Positions 34,721 to 45,323 of a stretch of 64,000 bases of DNA are shown piece after piece. The stretch spans positions 1 through 64,000 of the forward strand of contig BDTX01000005.1 in assembly GCA_002897615.1 (NCBI GenBank), given 5' to 3'. A program made the translations under genes and the position numbers. The notes below the pieces were generated by a model. That model searched no databases. It saw only the letters and a program-made list of their open reading frames with translations, and was not told the DNA's origin. Each line of letters opens with the position of its first letter. Within the stretch, counting starts at the first letter, position 1. Source of the stretch: a bacterium BMS3Bbin14 (lineage in GTDB: Bacteria; Desulfobacterota; Desulfobulbia; Desulfobulbales; Desulfobulbaceae).

Positions 34721-36649
34721 ATGAGCAAAAAAACACTTCCGAGTTTCCCGGTGCCTTCAAACTGGCTCAGTGACTTTGACAAATATTTAATCGGCGAAGG
34801 GACCCATGAACGGGCCTATGAAAAATTCGGCGCCCATCTGATTTCCGTGGACGGCCGCCCGGGCGTCGCCTTTGCCGTCTGGGCGCCCAATGCCCGCGAA
34901 GTATCCGTCATCGGCGATTTCAACGACTGGCGGAACACGGCCCACCCCATGCACTCCAGCGATGCCGGGATCTGGTCCCTGTTTATCCCGGGACTGACCG
35001 AATTTACCGTTTACAAGTATCATATTACGGCGCAGGACGGCCAGGGCTTCGACAAGGCCGATCCCTACGGCTTTGCCATGGAGGAACGGCCGCGAACCGG
35101 CTCGGTGGTCGCCGACCTTGACCGCTACTCCTGGGGTGACGGCGACTGGATGGCTGAACGGGCGGCACGCCAGTCGCTGGACAGCCCGATCTCCATCTAC
35201 GAGGTCCATCTCGGCTCCTGGCGCAAGATAGCCGATGAACGGTGGAGAATGCGCTATCTCACTTACCGGGAATTCGCCGCCGCGCTGATCGCCTATGTCC
35301 TTGAAATGGGCTATACCCATATTGAACTGATGCCCATTGCCGAGTATCCCCTTGACGCCTCCTGGGGATACCAGGTCCTGGGGTTCTTTGCTCCCACCAG
35401 CCGGTTCGGCACCCCGGAAGACTTCATGTATTTCATTGATCAGTGCCATCAACAGGGCCTGGGCGTTATCCTGGACTGGGTCCCGGCCCACTTCCCCAAG
35501 GACGGCGCCGGCCTCAACTTTTTCGACGGTACGCACCTGTACTCCCACGTCGACCCCCGCCAGGGCGAACAGCAGGACTGGGGCACCCTGATTTTCAACT
35601 ACGGCCGCAACGAGGTCCGCTCCTTTCTCATTTCCAATGCCCTGTTCTGGCTGGACAAGTATCATATCGACGGACTCCGGGTCGATGCCGTGGCCTCTAT
35701 GCTGTACCTGGATTATTCCAAGGAAGAAGGCCAGTGGATACCCAATGAATACGGCGGCCGGGAAAACCTGGCGGCCATCAGCTTTCTGCGCAAGACCAAC
35801 GAGGTCCTGCACGGTGTCTTTCCGGGCATCCTGACCATTGCCGAGGAATCCACATCCTGGCCCATGGTCTCGCGCCCCACCTACCTGGGCGGCCTCGGTT
35901 TCAGCCTGAAGTGGAACATGGGCTGGATGCATGACACCCTGAGTTACATGAGCAAGGACCCGATATACCGCCGTTTCCATCACGACAAGATGACCTTCGG
36001 CATGCTCTATGCCTTTCACGAAAACTTTGTTCTTCCCCTTTCCCACGATGAGGTTGTGCACGGGAAAGGTTCGCTGCTCGGCAAAATGCCGGGCGATGAA
36101 TGGCAGAAATTCGCCAACCTGCGGGCCTATTACGGATTCATGTGGGGATATTCCGGCAAGAAGCTCCTGTTCATGGGCAACGACTTTGCCCAGTGGCAGG
36201 AGTGGGACCATGACAAGGGCCTGGAATGGGAGGCATTAGAGGCACCTAACCACCAGGGGATGAAACGCTTTGTCCGTGACCTGAACCTGGTGTATCGCAG
36301 CGAACCGGCCCTGTATGAAAAAGATTTCGACTGGAGCGGATTTTCCTGGATCGACGCCAATGACAATGACAACTCGGTTTTTTCATTTATCCGTTTTGCC
36401 CGGTCCCCGGACGATTTCATCCTGGTTGTCTGCAATTTCACCCCGATAGTCCGCCATCATTACCGGATCGGCACTCCGGCCGCCGGCAGATACCGGGAAC
36501 TGATCAACAGCGACCAGGACGTCTACCGGGGCAGCGGGGTCAGCAACGGGGGCGAGATTGCAAGCATTGACGAATCGTGTCACGGCCAGGCCTACAGTCT
36601 GGACCTGACCCTGCCGCCCCTGTCGACCCTGATGCTCAAACGAATATAA
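34721..36649 (+). CDS. glgB: 1,4-alpha-glucan branching enzyme
   Basis: A 642-residue GH13 enzyme making alpha-1,6 branches in glycogen. It has an N-terminal CBM48 domain ([20 protein letters not shown]), the catalytic barrel with nucleophile Asp in [16 protein letters not shown], acid/base Glu in [12 protein letters not shown] and the transition-state Asp in [20 protein letters not shown], and a C-terminal beta domain. Flanked on both sides by family A elements, so it appears transcribed on its own. Confidence 0.94.
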   Translation: MSKKTLPSFPVPSNWLSDFDKYLIGEGTHERAYEKFGAHLISVDGRPGVAFAVWAPNAREVSVIGDFNDWRNTAHPMHSSDAGIWSLFIPGLTEFTVYKYHITAQDGQGFDKADPYGFAMEERPRTGSVVADLDRYSWGDGDWMAERAARQSLDSPISIYEVHLGSWRKIADERWRMRYLTYREFAAALIAYVLEMGYTHIELMPIAEYPLDASWGYQVLGFFAPTSRFGTPEDFMYFIDQCHQQGLGVILDWVPAHFPKDGAGLNFFDGTHLYSHVDPRQGEQQDWGTLIFNYGRNEVRSFLISNALFWLDKYHIDGLRVDAVASMLYLDYSKEEGQWIPNEYGGRENLAAISFLRKTNEVLHGVFPGILTIAEESTSWPMVSRPTYLGGLGFSLKWNMGWMHDTLSYMSKDPIYRRFHHDKMTFGMLYAFHENFVLPLSHDEVVHGKGSLLGKMPGDEWQKFANLRAYYGFMWGYSGKKLLFMGNDFAQWQEWDHDKGLEWEALEAPNHQGMKRFVRDLNLVYRSEPALYEKDFDWSGFSWIDANDNDNSVFSFIRFARSPDDFILVVCNFTPIVRHHYRIGTPAAGRYRELINSDQDVYRGSGVSNGGEIASIDESCHGQAYSLDLTLPPLSTLMLKRI

Positions 36650-36664
36650 GCGGATTCTTTATTT

Positions 36665-36821
36665 CCTGGATCCGTGAACGTTCGAGAACGGTGCAGCTGC
36701 TGCGTTATCGGCCGCCCCGCAGGGCGGCGCGGTGAAGACCAGCAAATGAGCTTATTCGGAGATAATGCAATAAATTCCAGATATTGCATGAAATATTACC
36801 TCAAGCCGTCACGAATTCAGG
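36665..36821 (-). mobile_element. Family A element A5, internally deleted (157 bp)
   Basis: It has both ends (CCTGGATCCGTGA and TCACGAATTCAGG) and an exact 5-bp duplication TATTT at 36660-36664 and 36822-36826. About 60 bases of the centre-left part are missing compared with full-length copies, as if lost between short direct repeats around GCAG. It lies 15 bases after glgB. Confidence 0.9.
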
Positions 36822-36862
36822 TATTTGTTTCATAGCCTCTGCCGATATTTTGCAAGGAAACA

Positions 36863-37972
36863 ATGAAACCACGCACAGCACTCTTGATAGGACTTGCGAT
36901 TCTCGTTTATTTCTCTCTGTCCCTGTACCACAGTCACCAGCTGAAAAAAATCCCCGGGGTGGCTGGCCGGACCGCGGGCCGGAGTCAACCGGCCGGGAAA
37001 AAAAAGAATTCAACATGGGTGCAGGTAAGCACCTTGCCGGAGAACGACAGCCGGGCCGCGGCCCAAACCGTTGCCCCGAACGGTGAGCCCCGGGAAGCGG
37101 TTCAGGTTCATGTGGAAAAAACCCTGACCTTGGCCCAACAGCGGATTACCGCGCTTGAACAGGCCCGGGCCAATCGCGAAGTCAGAATCGCCGATCTGCA
37201 ACAACAGCTGAAAAAAGACCGAAAACAGATTGCGAGACAGCAGGCCGCACTGAGACAGGCCGCCCAGAGAAGCGATATTCTCTCTCAGAACACCGGGGAC
37301 AGCAATTCCCTCATTACCTTGCAGCAGGCAAAAATCCAACAGCTTGAAGCGACCCTGCGGGAAAAAGAACAATTGCTGAGAAAAACGTCCGCAACCGTTG
37401 CCGAACTGGAGGGGAAACAGGCAAAACTCACCGAAAAACTCCGAAGATACCAGGCTGCGGCCTTGCCGGGTGAACGGTTAAAGGCGATGCTGCAGGCCAA
37501 AACCAACGGTCTGGCCGCGGCCAACGCGCGGATCAAGGCCCTGGCGACCCGGCTGAAACACGCCGGCGTCAACCTGGCGGCCGCGGAAAGGACTATTGCC
37601 CGGTTACAACAATCTCTGTTAAAAGCGCAGGCCCGCCTGATCAACGCCACCACGCGTCTGGCAGTCATGCAGGAAGAAACGGACCAGGCCCGGCTCAAAG
37701 CCGAGGCCATGCTGCGCTACGGCCAGGAGCAAAACAGACGACTGGCGCCGTCCCGGCAGGAAATAGAGACCCTGCACAGCCGGCTCCGGAAAAAACAGGA
37801 AAGCCTCGCTGCCGCCGAAGATGAAATCTCCGCGCTCAAGAATAAGCAGCAGCAACTGCAGAGGCAGCTGGCAAGGTCACAGGCCGAGTCGAAAAAAATG
37901 AAGGACGTAAACAACCGCCTCCGGTCGACCTCCGAGGCCCTGAATCGGAAAACGACCGGCAAAAGGCCTTAG
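36863..37972 (+). CDS. Membrane-anchored coiled-coil protein
   Basis: A 369-residue protein with one N-terminal membrane anchor (residues 6-22) followed by a disordered linker and long heptad-rich coiled coil from about 75 to 360, very rich in Ala, Gln, Lys and Glu. No catalytic domain is seen. It resembles generic envelope or tether coiled-coil proteins; such composition is also prone to false homology, so no function is proposed. AAGGA precedes the ATG. Confidence 0.7.
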   Translation: MKPRTALLIGLAILVYFSLSLYHSHQLKKIPGVAGRTAGRSQPAGKKKNSTWVQVSTLPENDSRAAAQTVAPNGEPREAVQVHVEKTLTLAQQRITALEQARANREVRIADLQQQLKKDRKQIARQQAALRQAAQRSDILSQNTGDSNSLITLQQAKIQQLEATLREKEQLLRKTSATVAELEGKQAKLTEKLRRYQAAALPGERLKAMLQAKTNGLAAANARIKALATRLKHAGVNLAAAERTIARLQQSLLKAQARLINATTRLAVMQEETDQARLKAEAMLRYGQEQNRRLAPSRQEIETLHSRLRKKQESLAAAEDEISALKNKQQQLQRQLARSQAESKKMKDVNNRLRSTSEALNRKTTGKRP

Positions 37973-37984
37973 AAACCGCGCAAA

Positions 37985-38165
37985 AAATAACTTCACATTT
38001 TCGAGTTCCGGCTTCACCCCATCTTGAGCCGTTCCTCAATCACGAGGCCGATACAGGCAAGGTATCCTGTCGCAGAAGAAGGTCGGCTGACGGCGGTTGC
38101 CACGTTGGGTGATGAGGGCAGCCGGGGGCTGCGCCTGGTGGTCACCCGGGATAGATAAAGAAGTT
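37985..38165 (+). other. Possible gene remnant
   Basis: After the coiled-coil gene there is AACTTCACATTTTCG, also found near 7330. Then a frame ending at about 38157 reads RYPVAEEGRLTAVATLGDEG and ends VVTRDR before a stop; its composition is coding-like but no start or family is recognised. It might be the tail of a lost gene. Confidence 0.25.
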
Positions 38166-38236
38166 CACTTTTTCATGCACCTTAAATCACGGTACCAACT
38201 TCCCCACTTATACCCTAGAGCAGTCGTTAAAAACGA

Positions 38237-38455
38237 CCTGAACCCGTGACGGCTTGAGATAATATTCCAGGCAACATGTAGAATTTATTGTATTATTAAC
38301 GAATAAATGCATTTTATACTGTTCACCGCGCCGCCCTACGGGGCGCCCGAGAACGGCGCAGCTGCTGCGTTGGCAACTCGTTGATATCACACTAGGATAA
38401 TCAACATCGTTGCCGCCTTGCATCTGCACCGTTCTCGAACGCTCACGGATTCAGG
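38237..38455 (+). mobile_element. Family A element A6, full length
   Basis: The ends are CCTGAACCCGTGA and TCACGGATTCAGG; an exact duplication AACGA flanks it at 38232-38236 and 38456-38460. It lies 23 bases before the DoxX start codon, so transcripts of that gene must cross or start in the element. Confidence 0.92.
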
Positions 38456-38478
38456 AACGAATAAAGGGAGATGGATAG

Positions 38479-38931
38479 ATGATAAGGAGACTAATTCAGA
38501 CGAATGAAGATTTTTCGATTATTTTCCTGCGATTGGGGTTAGGGGTAGTATTTTTTGCCCACGGGTCGCAAAAGCTTTTCGGCTGGTTCGGCGGTTACGG
38601 CTTCAGCGGAACTATGAATTTTTTTACCGGATCTTTAGGAATTCCTGCTTTGTTCGCCTTTTTAGCCATAATGGCAGAGTTTTTCGGAGCTTTAGGATTG
38701 CTTTTCGGGCTTCTGACCAGGCTGGCGGCCTTTGGCATTGCAACTGTTATGGTTGTGGCGGTTCTAATGGTTCACCTGCAGTACGGATTCTTTATGAACT
38801 GGTCCGGGAAACTGCAAGGAGAAGGGATAGAGTATCATCTTCTTGTTCTGGCAATCTCGATCGTTTTGATGATTAACGGTGGAGGCCGATGGTCATTGGA
38901 TCGGCTTATAGCGAACCTGAATCCCGTGTAG
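38479..38931 (+). CDS. DoxX family membrane protein
   Basis: A 150-residue protein with four membrane helices, of the DoxX family (LRLGLGVVFFAHGSQKLFGWFGGYG). Members are linked with thiosulfate oxidation, redox stress complexes or are of unknown role. GGGAG lies upstream. The last codons read NLNPV: the DNA there, CCTGAATCCCGTG, resembles a family A end with one inserted base, but no element follows. Confidence 0.85.
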   Translation: MIRRLIQTNEDFSIIFLRLGLGVVFFAHGSQKLFGWFGGYGFSGTMNFFTGSLGIPALFAFLAIMAEFFGALGLLFGLLTRLAAFGIATVMVVAVLMVHLQYGFFMNWSGKLQGEGIEYHLLVLAISIVLMINGGGRWSLDRLIANLNPV

Positions 38932-38986
38932 GCTCGCTGCACTTTCTCATTAACATTGAGGCGGTTTTGAACAATTTTCACAAACA

Positions 38987-39017
38987 CTGCCACCCCGAAC
39001 TTGTTTCGGGGTGGCAG
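38987..39017. repeat. REP-like perfect hairpin
   Basis: A perfect 13-bp stem (CTGCCACCCCGAA and complement) with a 5-base loop. The sequence CACCCCGAACTTGTTTCGG is of the kind dispersed as REP units in many bacterial genomes. No T-run follows, so it is more likely a REP unit than a terminator, though it sits between convergent genes. Confidence 0.65.
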
Positions 39018-39057
39018 AACCGTATTCAGCAGTATCTCTTAAAAACTAACCAGAACA

Positions 39058-39489
39058 TTACTTCAAGGAGTTAATATAGCTTATCAATGTCCTTGCATCG
39101 GCATCGCCGACACCAAGATCCGGCATGGCACTGTAACCATTGACAACCTTTGCCCCGGGTTTTCTAATGGACTGAAGAATATAGGCATCGTCAGCCATTA
39201 CTGTCGTCCCATCGGTTAGCTTGACACGAGAACCCACAAGACCCCGGAGAGGAGGCGCATCACCCGGGACACCCTGGCCATTTCGGCCATGACACTCGCT
39301 GCACATATTACCGTAAAGCTTCTTTCCTTTTTCCGCTGACACCGTGGACGCTACTACAGGCGCGAGGGTGGCAGCCTGTTTTTTTACCGGCTTTTGTGTA
39401 CATCCCATCACGATCACACTCACCAGACCCAACCCCGCAAGCAGGACCGACAGCCGAGAGGAATAAGTTTTTTTAGATGGATTCAACAT
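39058..39489 (-). CDS. c-type cytochrome lipoprotein
   Basis: A 143-residue monoheme class I cytochrome. It has a lipoprotein signal with lipobox VMGC at about residue 30, heme motif CSECH and a likely axial Met in GYSAMPDLG. It should be anchored to a membrane on the outer side and pass electrons. GGAG precedes the ATG. No oxidase or partner gene is adjacent. Confidence 0.85.
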   Translation of the reverse strand: MLNPSKKTYSSRLSVLLAGLGLVSVIVMGCTQKPVKKQAATLAPVVASTVSAEKGKKLYGNMCSECHGRNGQGVPGDAPPLRGLVGSRVKLTDGTTVMADDAYILQSIRKPGAKVVNGYSAMPDLGVGDADARTLISYINSLK

Positions 39490-39627
39490 AAGTTAATTCT
39501 CCTTTTCTAAATGTTTAAAATCCTAATAGTGCATTTAATATCAGTACATTGTTGCCTGAGGCGTTACGTCCATTGCCGTCGCAGGTTGATTTGAAGTACG
39601 CGGTGTATTGCAGTAACAGGCCTACAG

Positions 39628-39797
39628 GTTGATTATCCTGGTGCGATATCAACGAGTTGCCAACGCAGCAGATGCGCCGTTATCGGGCGCCCCGCAGGGC
39701 GGCGGGTGAATTTATCCATAGAGGTAAAATTACAATAAAAGCGCGTAAAATCAAACTGATACTGTAGATACTAACTCCAAGCCGTCACGGATTAAGG
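39628..39797 (-). mobile_element. Family A element A7, decayed
   Basis: It matches family A from GTTGATTATCCTGG through AACGAGTTGCCAACGCAG and the GC-rich block to the end TCACGGATTAAGG. The left 45 bases are missing and the right half has drifted. No flanking duplication remains. It lies downstream of merA on the reverse strand. Confidence 0.7.
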
Positions 39798-39822
39798 TAA
39801 TAGTAAGGGGCTGCCGAGGTAC

Positions 39823-41238
39823 TCAGGCGGCACAGCAGGACAGCTTTTTCACATCCTTGTCAAAGGCCTGCGCTGCCAGTTTGATTCCCTCGCCCAGGGT
39901 CAGATAAGGATGCAGCATACCTGCCACCTCATGCACGGGAATCCTGTACCGCATGACCAGAGCGACTTCCATTAACAACTCACTTCCTTCCGGGGCCAGG
40001 ATGGAAGCACCAAGCAGACGATCTTCTCCTTTTTTTCTGAGGAGTTTTATAAATCCCCTGGTGTCTCTGGCCGCCAGGGCACGAGGGACATTCTCCAGGG
40101 CCAGCTTAACCACATCAACATCCAGGCCCTGTTCTCTGGCCATTTGTTCATTCAGGCCGACCCTGGCAACCTGCGGATCAGTGAACACCACATAGGGCAG
40201 GATAGTAAAATCTTTTGTCCGGCTCTCCCCGAAGGCATTATCCACTGCCAGTTTCCCTTCATAGGCTGCGGTATAAACAAAAGCAGGATTACCGCTGACA
40301 TCACCGGCCGCATAGATATGAGAAACCGTCGTCCGGCAGTGCTCATCGGTCTTGACAGAGGAATCTTTGTTCAGCTCCACCCCTATTTGCTCAAGCCCGA
40401 GACCGGAGGTGTCGGCACGACGTCCGGCAGCGACAAGAAGCTGCTCGGCTTCAACCCGTTGTTGTTTTCCTCTCCGCTTAAAATCAATACATACTGTCCC
40501 GTTCCCGGAGACCTGCTGCAACTGTACGCCGGTCAGGATTGTTATCCCTTCGTCTGCAAGATATCCGGTTAAGGCATCCGTCAGATCAGCATCCTCGGCA
40601 GGCAGAATACATTCACTGCGCTGCAGAACCGTCACCCGGCTGCCGAGTCTCTGCATCATCTGGGCAAGCTCCAGGGCAATAAAACGGCCACCGATGATGG
40701 CCAGGGATGAGGGCAGACGCTCCTGTTCAAACAGGGTCGTCGAAGTCAAAAACCTGGTATCGGACAGGCCCGGCACAGCTGGTATCCGGGCAGTCGCACC
40801 GGTGGCTATAAGAAAATATTTCCCGGCCAACACCCTGTCTCCAACCCGAACCTCGAATGGGGAAATAAAGGTGGCCTCCCCGGCAATAAATTCGATATTG
40901 TCATGAGACTGCAGGACATCCTGATATTTGGCCTGACGAAGTGAATCAACCAGTCTATCCTTTTCGCGAATCAAGGTTGCAAAATCTAGCCCCGCGGCAT
41001 GCAGATCAATTCCCCTGAAGGGAGAATGTTCAGCCCGAAACTTGCTCTCGGCGGCCCTGATCAGGGTTTTGGAAGGTACACACCCTATATTGACACAGGT
41101 GCCGCCCAGGGTAGCCCGCTCAATCATTGCCACCTGCTTGTCAAGCTCTGAAGCCCTTAGGGCGGCAGCAAACGAGGCTGAACCGCTGCCGATAACAACC
41201 AGATCGTATCGATGTTTTTTCGTTGCCCGGCAGTCCAT
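39823..41238 (-). CDS. merA: Mercuric reductase-like flavoprotein
   Basis: A 471-residue pyridine nucleotide-disulfide oxidoreductase reducing Hg(II) to Hg(0). It has the FAD motif VVIGSGSASFAAALRA, the redox pair GGTCVNIGCVPSK, the NAD(P) site and the diagnostic C-terminal vicinal cysteines KLSCCAA that take mercury to the active site. The N-terminal metal-binding domain of some MerA proteins is absent. merR, merT and merP are not nearby; C2 lies 109 bases upstream of the start codon. Because of the C-terminal CC pair a mercury role is favoured over dihydrolipoamide dehydrogenase. Confidence 0.87.
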   Translation of the reverse strand: MDCRATKKHRYDLVVIGSGSASFAAALRASELDKQVAMIERATLGGTCVNIGCVPSKTLIRAAESKFRAEHSPFRGIDLHAAGLDFATLIREKDRLVDSLRQAKYQDVLQSHDNIEFIAGEATFISPFEVRVGDRVLAGKYFLIATGATARIPAVPGLSDTRFLTSTTLFEQERLPSSLAIIGGRFIALELAQMMQRLGSRVTVLQRSECILPAEDADLTDALTGYLADEGITILTGVQLQQVSGNGTVCIDFKRRGKQQRVEAEQLLVAAGRRADTSGLGLEQIGVELNKDSSVKTDEHCRTTVSHIYAAGDVSGNPAFVYTAAYEGKLAVDNAFGESRTKDFTILPYVVFTDPQVARVGLNEQMAREQGLDVDVVKLALENVPRALAARDTRGFIKLLRKKGEDRLLGASILAPEGSELLMEVALVMRYRIPVHEVAGMLHPYLTLGEGIKLAAQAFDKDVKKLSCCAA

Positions 41239-41347
41239 GACGTACCCCCTGCCCTTTCTCCATTTTCACCCGCCCGGTAACAGTTGCCGAGTGCGAGCCG
41301 GCCCGTTTCACGGCAGCCTGTAACTGCGCATCAAAGACACTATCTTC

Positions 41348-41530
41348 GTAACTGGTCACAGGGTGTGAAACTCTGCGCTATTCCTTACATCCAACCTGCA
41401 AACCGTCACAGGTGCCACAGATTTACGTAGTCGCTGCCGTTCGCAGGTAAGGTACCGAAGGGAGACTCCGGTAGTCCCTCTATGCGGGCGGGAGTGACCG
41501 CGTGAAGATGGGGTGCCTGTGACGGTTTAC
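41348..41530 (-). mobile_element. Family C element C2 (183 bp) upstream of merA
   Basis: The ends are GTAACTGGTCACAGG and CCTGTGACGGTTTAC with exact 8-bp duplication CTATCTTC at 41340-41347 and 41531-41538. The core begins at 41398. It is shorter than C1 by 8 bases in the loop of the hairpin. Confidence 0.94.
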
Positions 41531-41606
41531 CTATCTTCGACTCCAGCTTGAGATTAATTACTTTTCGGCAATGGCCCAATGTACTCCTGGGCGGTGGTTG
41601 TTCTAT

Positions 41607-41725
41607 CTGGATCCGTTATCGGCCGCCCCGCAGGGCGGCGCGGTGAAGACCAAAAAATGCGTTTATTTGTCAACAGTACAACAACCACGTATTGCCTGGA
41701 ATATCACCTCAGGCCGTCACGGTTA
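41607..41725 (-). mobile_element. Family A fragment A8
   Basis: It matches the internally deleted form of family A (CTGGATCCGTTATCGGCC through the GC hairpin to CAGGCCGTCACGG). The right terminal bases are lost. No duplication is found. Confidence 0.7.
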
Positions 41726-41968
41726 TAGTATAATCCCTGTACTATACTACAGGGTCAAGGAGTAAAAGTAGATTAACGGCACACGAACAGAATGATTTCT
41801 GATGAGGACATTTCGGAGTTGGAAAAGGGTAAAGCTGAGGGAATGTCGGAATGGGGAATGGGTGAATGGGGAATGTACCTCGATCCCCGATACCATCGAT
41901 AGTGCCCGGTTCTTTTTTCATGGCAACACTCCGGAATTTTGTGGTCAGGGCAGCCTGATCCCGAGATC
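41726..41968. other. Intergenic region with short GGAATG-type tandem repeat
   Basis: No gene was recognised. Between about 41842 and 41874 short units close to GGAATGGG recur four times, a slippage-type repeat. The rest is unremarkable and lies beyond the stop of the minus-strand HdeD gene. Confidence 0.35.
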
Positions 41969-42508
41969 TTAGAATTTACGGGCCGAGAGTCCGAGCATCA
42001 GGAGGGCAAGGCCGTCCACCATCAGGCTGATCCCGACCAGGACTCCCACCAGCCACATGGCGGAAAAAGGCCAGCCGACCAGGAACACGCAGGCCAGGAC
42101 CAGGGACAGGATACCGTTGAACAGGGTCCAGCCCCAGCCGGGCAGGGGCCGCAGCATAAAGGAAAAGCTGATGGAGGCAAAACCGTCGAGCAGGAAATAG
42201 ATGATGAGTATCAGCCCCAGGGCCGCGGCTCCGGCTGCTGGATAGAGGCCGATCAGCAGCCCCAGGGCAATGAGCAGAAAGGGCTTGAGCCAGGCCAGGG
42301 CTGTACGGGAATAGTTGATCCAGGTCAGGTAGGCGACCACCATGCCGCCTAACACCAGCAGAAAAGAAATCAGCAGGGAAATGGCCACGGTGATCACCTG
42401 GGGCATGATCACCCCGGTCAGGCCCAGAACCAGCAGGACAACACCGGTGATAATGGTCGCCCTGCGGATCCGGTCGTCCATGAAGATGTCCAGGGATACG
42501 TTCTGCAT
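41969..42508 (-). CDS. HdeD/DUF308 family membrane protein
   Basis: A 179-residue protein with six hydrophobic helices in three similar pairs, as in HdeD, the membrane acid-resistance protein of enterobacteria. In other groups the function is not settled. AGGAGG lies 6-7 bases before ATG 42508. It is divergent from the TVP38 gene. Confidence 0.82.
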   Translation of the reverse strand: MQNVSLDIFMDDRIRRATIITGVVLLVLGLTGVIMPQVITVAISLLISFLLVLGGMVVAYLTWINYSRTALAWLKPFLLIALGLLIGLYPAAGAAALGLILIIYFLLDGFASISFSFMLRPLPGWGWTLFNGILSLVLACVFLVGWPFSAMWLVGVLVGISLMVDGLALLMLGLSARKF

Positions 42509-42689
42509 CGCTCTTCCTCCTTGTTCGTTATTGTGTCCCGGCGCCTGGTGACGCCCCTCTTTACTCCATAGCAGTCGGGTCGCACTCTTGTCAAGGTCCG
42601 CACGTCGTCTCCGGCCTTGACATCAGGACCTGGCCAGGTATGGTGTACAGAATGCCGCGCCCCATGAACCCGTGAACCTTTCCCGAAAG

Positions 42690-43403
42690 ATGGCTACTTT
42701 CCGAGATATCGCCAGGCACCGACTTTTCAGACGCCTGCTGGTGATCATCCTGGTCTTTTCCCTTTTTTCCGCCATCGGTGCATTCGCCCGGGCCCACACG
42801 GCCCAGTTCGAAGCCTGGATCAGCGCCCTGGGGCTCACCGGCATGCTGGTCTTTCTGGCCGCCATGACCGTACTGCCGCTCATCGGGGTACCCCAGACCT
42901 TTTTCGCCTTTGCCGGGGGGACCCTGTACGGACTCATGCCCGGCCTGATTATCGTCCTGACCGGCGCCACGTTGAACTCCACCCTGGCCTGGTTACTGGG
43001 CCGGAGCCTGCTGGCCGGGCGGGTAGCCCGCTCGCTCGAAAAACGGCCCCACCTCCGCATGGTCGTCAAGAAGGCCCGCAACGCCGTACCAGGCGTCCAG
43101 ATCCTCATCCGCCTACTGCCCCTGCCCGCCGTCCCCCTGTGCGAGGCCATGGGAGCTGCCAGGGTGCGATTTGTTCCATTTTTTATCGGCAACATTGGAG
43201 AAATCCCCATTTGCCTACTGCTCAACTATTTCGGCTATACCGCCGCTCATGTCACCCGCGCCGCCTCGAGCACGTCCACCATCAGCTTCACCCATATTGC
43301 ATTGCGCATTCTGGGACTTGCGTTATTGTTTCTCTGTATTTTGCTCACCATCCGATTTGCACAGCGAAAACTTCTCACAGAGGATGACAGGGAACCATCA
43401 TGA
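42690..43403 (+). CDS. TVP38/TMEM64 (DedA-like) membrane protein
   Basis: A 237-residue membrane protein of the VTT/DedA superfamily (GVPQTFFAFAGGTLYG; the reentrant-type segment with RLLPLPAVPLCEAMGA), thought to act in lipid scrambling or envelope upkeep. The start is uncertain: ATG 42690 is used, and a GTG at 42672 would add six residues; neither has a good ribosome site. The stop overlaps ftsH by 4 bases, so the two are coupled. Confidence 0.83.
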   Translation: MATFRDIARHRLFRRLLVIILVFSLFSAIGAFARAHTAQFEAWISALGLTGMLVFLAAMTVLPLIGVPQTFFAFAGGTLYGLMPGLIIVLTGATLNSTLAWLLGRSLLAGRVARSLEKRPHLRMVVKKARNAVPGVQILIRLLPLPAVPLCEAMGAARVRFVPFFIGNIGEIPICLLLNYFGYTAAHVTRAASSTSTISFTHIALRILGLALLFLCILLTIRFAQRKLLTEDDREPS

Positions 43404-45292
43404 AACGGACAAATTTCATCGGCAACGGAAAAAAACCTGAAATCGAAATCAACAAGACCACCCGGGATAAGTTCTGGCAGAGCCCGGGCTTCACGTTTCT
43501 GCTCTACCTGATCTTCATCTTGGTCTCCTTCCAGCTCTACCAGGGGTACCTGCAGGTCAAGCAGGAAGAGATACCCTATTCGCAGTTTCTTGAATATGCG
43601 AACAAGGGCCAGGTGGCAGAGGCATTGGTCACCGACAAGCTGATCACCGGAACCCTGACCCTGCGTGACAAACGGACCGGCAAACAGCGCCGCTTCATCA
43701 CCGTTCCGCTGTCCTGGAACCCGGACCTGGCCGAATCCCTGGCCAAGAAAGGGGTCAAGTTCACTGTCCGCCAGTCCAGTAACTACCTGGCCGACTTCAT
43801 CTTCAACTGGGTGCTGCCCTTTGGCCTGCTCTTCTTCATCTGGGGGATCATGGCCAAGCGCATGGGCAATATGGGACGTGGTTTTCTTAATATCGGCAAC
43901 AGGATCCACATCCATCCCGACGACGCCCCCAAGGTCACCTTTGGCGACGTGGCCGGGGCCGAAGAGGCCAAGCAGGAACTCAAGGAGATTGTTGATTTCC
44001 TCAAAGATCCAAGCAAAATCCGGAAGCTGGGCGCCCGGATGCCCAAGGGCGTGCTCATGGTCGGCCCGCCGGGTACCGGCAAGACCCTGCTGGCCCGGGC
44101 CGTGGCCGGTGAATCAGACGTGCCCTTTTTCAACATTTCCGGCTCCGAATTCATCGAGATGTTTGTCGGTGTCGGCGCGGCCAGGGTAAGGGAACTCTTC
44201 GAGCAGGCCCGCAAACATGCACCCTGCATCATCTTCATCGACGAGATCGATGCCATCGGCCGATCCCGCGGCGCCGGGCCGGCCATAGGGGGCCACGATG
44301 AACGGGAACAGACCCTCAACCAGCTGCTCACCGAGATGGACGGCTTTGATTCCTCCACCGGCGTGGTGGTCATGGCGGCCACAAACCGGCCGGAAATCCT
44401 GGACAAGGCCCTGCTCCGGGCCAACCGGTTCGACCGCCAGGTCCTGGTGGACAAGCCTGACCTCAAGGACCGGGAGGCCATCGTCAAGCTCTATGCCGCC
44501 AGGATGCGGCTGGCCAACGACGTGGATCTCCACGTAGTGGCCCAGCGTACGCCCGGCTTTGTCGGCGCCGACCTGGAAAACATCTGCAACGAGGCCGCCA
44601 TCCAGGCCATCCGCCGGAACCATGACAAGGTCACCATGCGTGATTTCGAGGCCGCCATCGACCGGGTCATTGCCGGGCCGGAGAAAAAAAACCGGGCCCT
44701 CAACCCGGAAGAAAAACACCGGGTTGCCTACCACGAATCAGGGCATGCCCTGGTGGCGGAGACCGTTCCCACCGGCGAACCGGTACACAAGGTATCCATC
44801 ATTCCCAGGGGTGTGGCGGCCCTGGGCTATACCCTGCAGCTGCCGGTGGATGAAAAATTCCTCTCCACGGAACAGGAACTCAAGGATCAGCTCGCCATCC
44901 TGCTCGGCGGCCGGGTGGCCGAGGAACTGATCTTCGGCGACGTATCGAGCGGCGCCGCCAACGACCTGGAACGGGCCTCGGAGATCGCCCGTTCCATGAT
45001 TACCAGGCTGGGCATGAGCAAGAAGCTCGGCCCGCTCACCTATGGCAGGCATCACCAGCTGCAGTTCCTGGGCGGCGAGGACCATGAAGAGCGCAATTAC
45101 TCCGAGGAGACCGCCCGGATCATCGACGAGGAATGCCGCAAGCTGGTGGAAGAGGGCCATGCCCGGGCCCGGAACATCCTCACCGAAAACCGGGCCGCCC
45201 TGGATGCCCTGGCAGCGACCCTGGAGGAAAAAGAAGTTCTGGACGGCGAGGTGGTCAAGGAGATCATCGCAAAACATCCCGCCGGGAAATAG
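43400..45292 (+). CDS. ftsH: ATP-dependent zinc metalloprotease FtsH
   Basis: A 630-residue membrane-anchored AAA+ protease for quality control. There are two membrane helices flanking a periplasmic domain (about 30-50 and 130-150), Walker [18 protein letters not shown], Walker [12 protein letters not shown], the second region of homology [14 protein letters not shown], and the zinc motif HESGH with a downstream Asp ([13 protein letters not shown]). Length is normal. The operon also has the TVP38 gene upstream; a family A element begins 32 bases downstream. Confidence 0.96.
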   Translation: MKRTNFIGNGKKPEIEINKTTRDKFWQSPGFTFLLYLIFILVSFQLYQGYLQVKQEEIPYSQFLEYANKGQVAEALVTDKLITGTLTLRDKRTGKQRRFITVPLSWNPDLAESLAKKGVKFTVRQSSNYLADFIFNWVLPFGLLFFIWGIMAKRMGNMGRGFLNIGNRIHIHPDDAPKVTFGDVAGAEEAKQELKEIVDFLKDPSKIRKLGARMPKGVLMVGPPGTGKTLLARAVAGESDVPFFNISGSEFIEMFVGVGAARVRELFEQARKHAPCIIFIDEIDAIGRSRGAGPAIGGHDEREQTLNQLLTEMDGFDSSTGVVVMAATNRPEILDKALLRANRFDRQVLVDKPDLKDREAIVKLYAARMRLANDVDLHVVAQRTPGFVGADLENICNEAAIQAIRRNHDKVTMRDFEAAIDRVIAGPEKKNRALNPEEKHRVAYHESGHALVAETVPTGEPVHKVSIIPRGVAALGYTLQLPVDEKFLSTEQELKDQLAILLGGRVAEELIFGDVSSGAANDLERASEIARSMITRLGMSKKLGPLTYGRHHQLQFLGGEDHEERNYSEETARIIDEECRKLVEEGHARARNILTENRAALDALAATLEEKEVLDGEVVKEIIAKHPAGK

Positions 45293-45323
45293 CGGCCGTG
45301 AAAGCGATGGCGAGTGAATACAA

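Noticed and set aside
38916..38931. Family A end at the DoxX stop codon
   Set aside because: The match has an extra base (CCTGAATCCCGTG) and no element body follows, so I did not list it as a copy.
38987..39017. Rho-independent terminator between DoxX and the cytochrome gene
   Set aside because: The stem is perfect but no T-run follows on either side, and the sequence resembles dispersed REP units.
41842..41874. Functional meaning of the GGAATG-type tandem repeat
   Set aside because: It is short and irregular, consistent with replication slippage in non-coding DNA.
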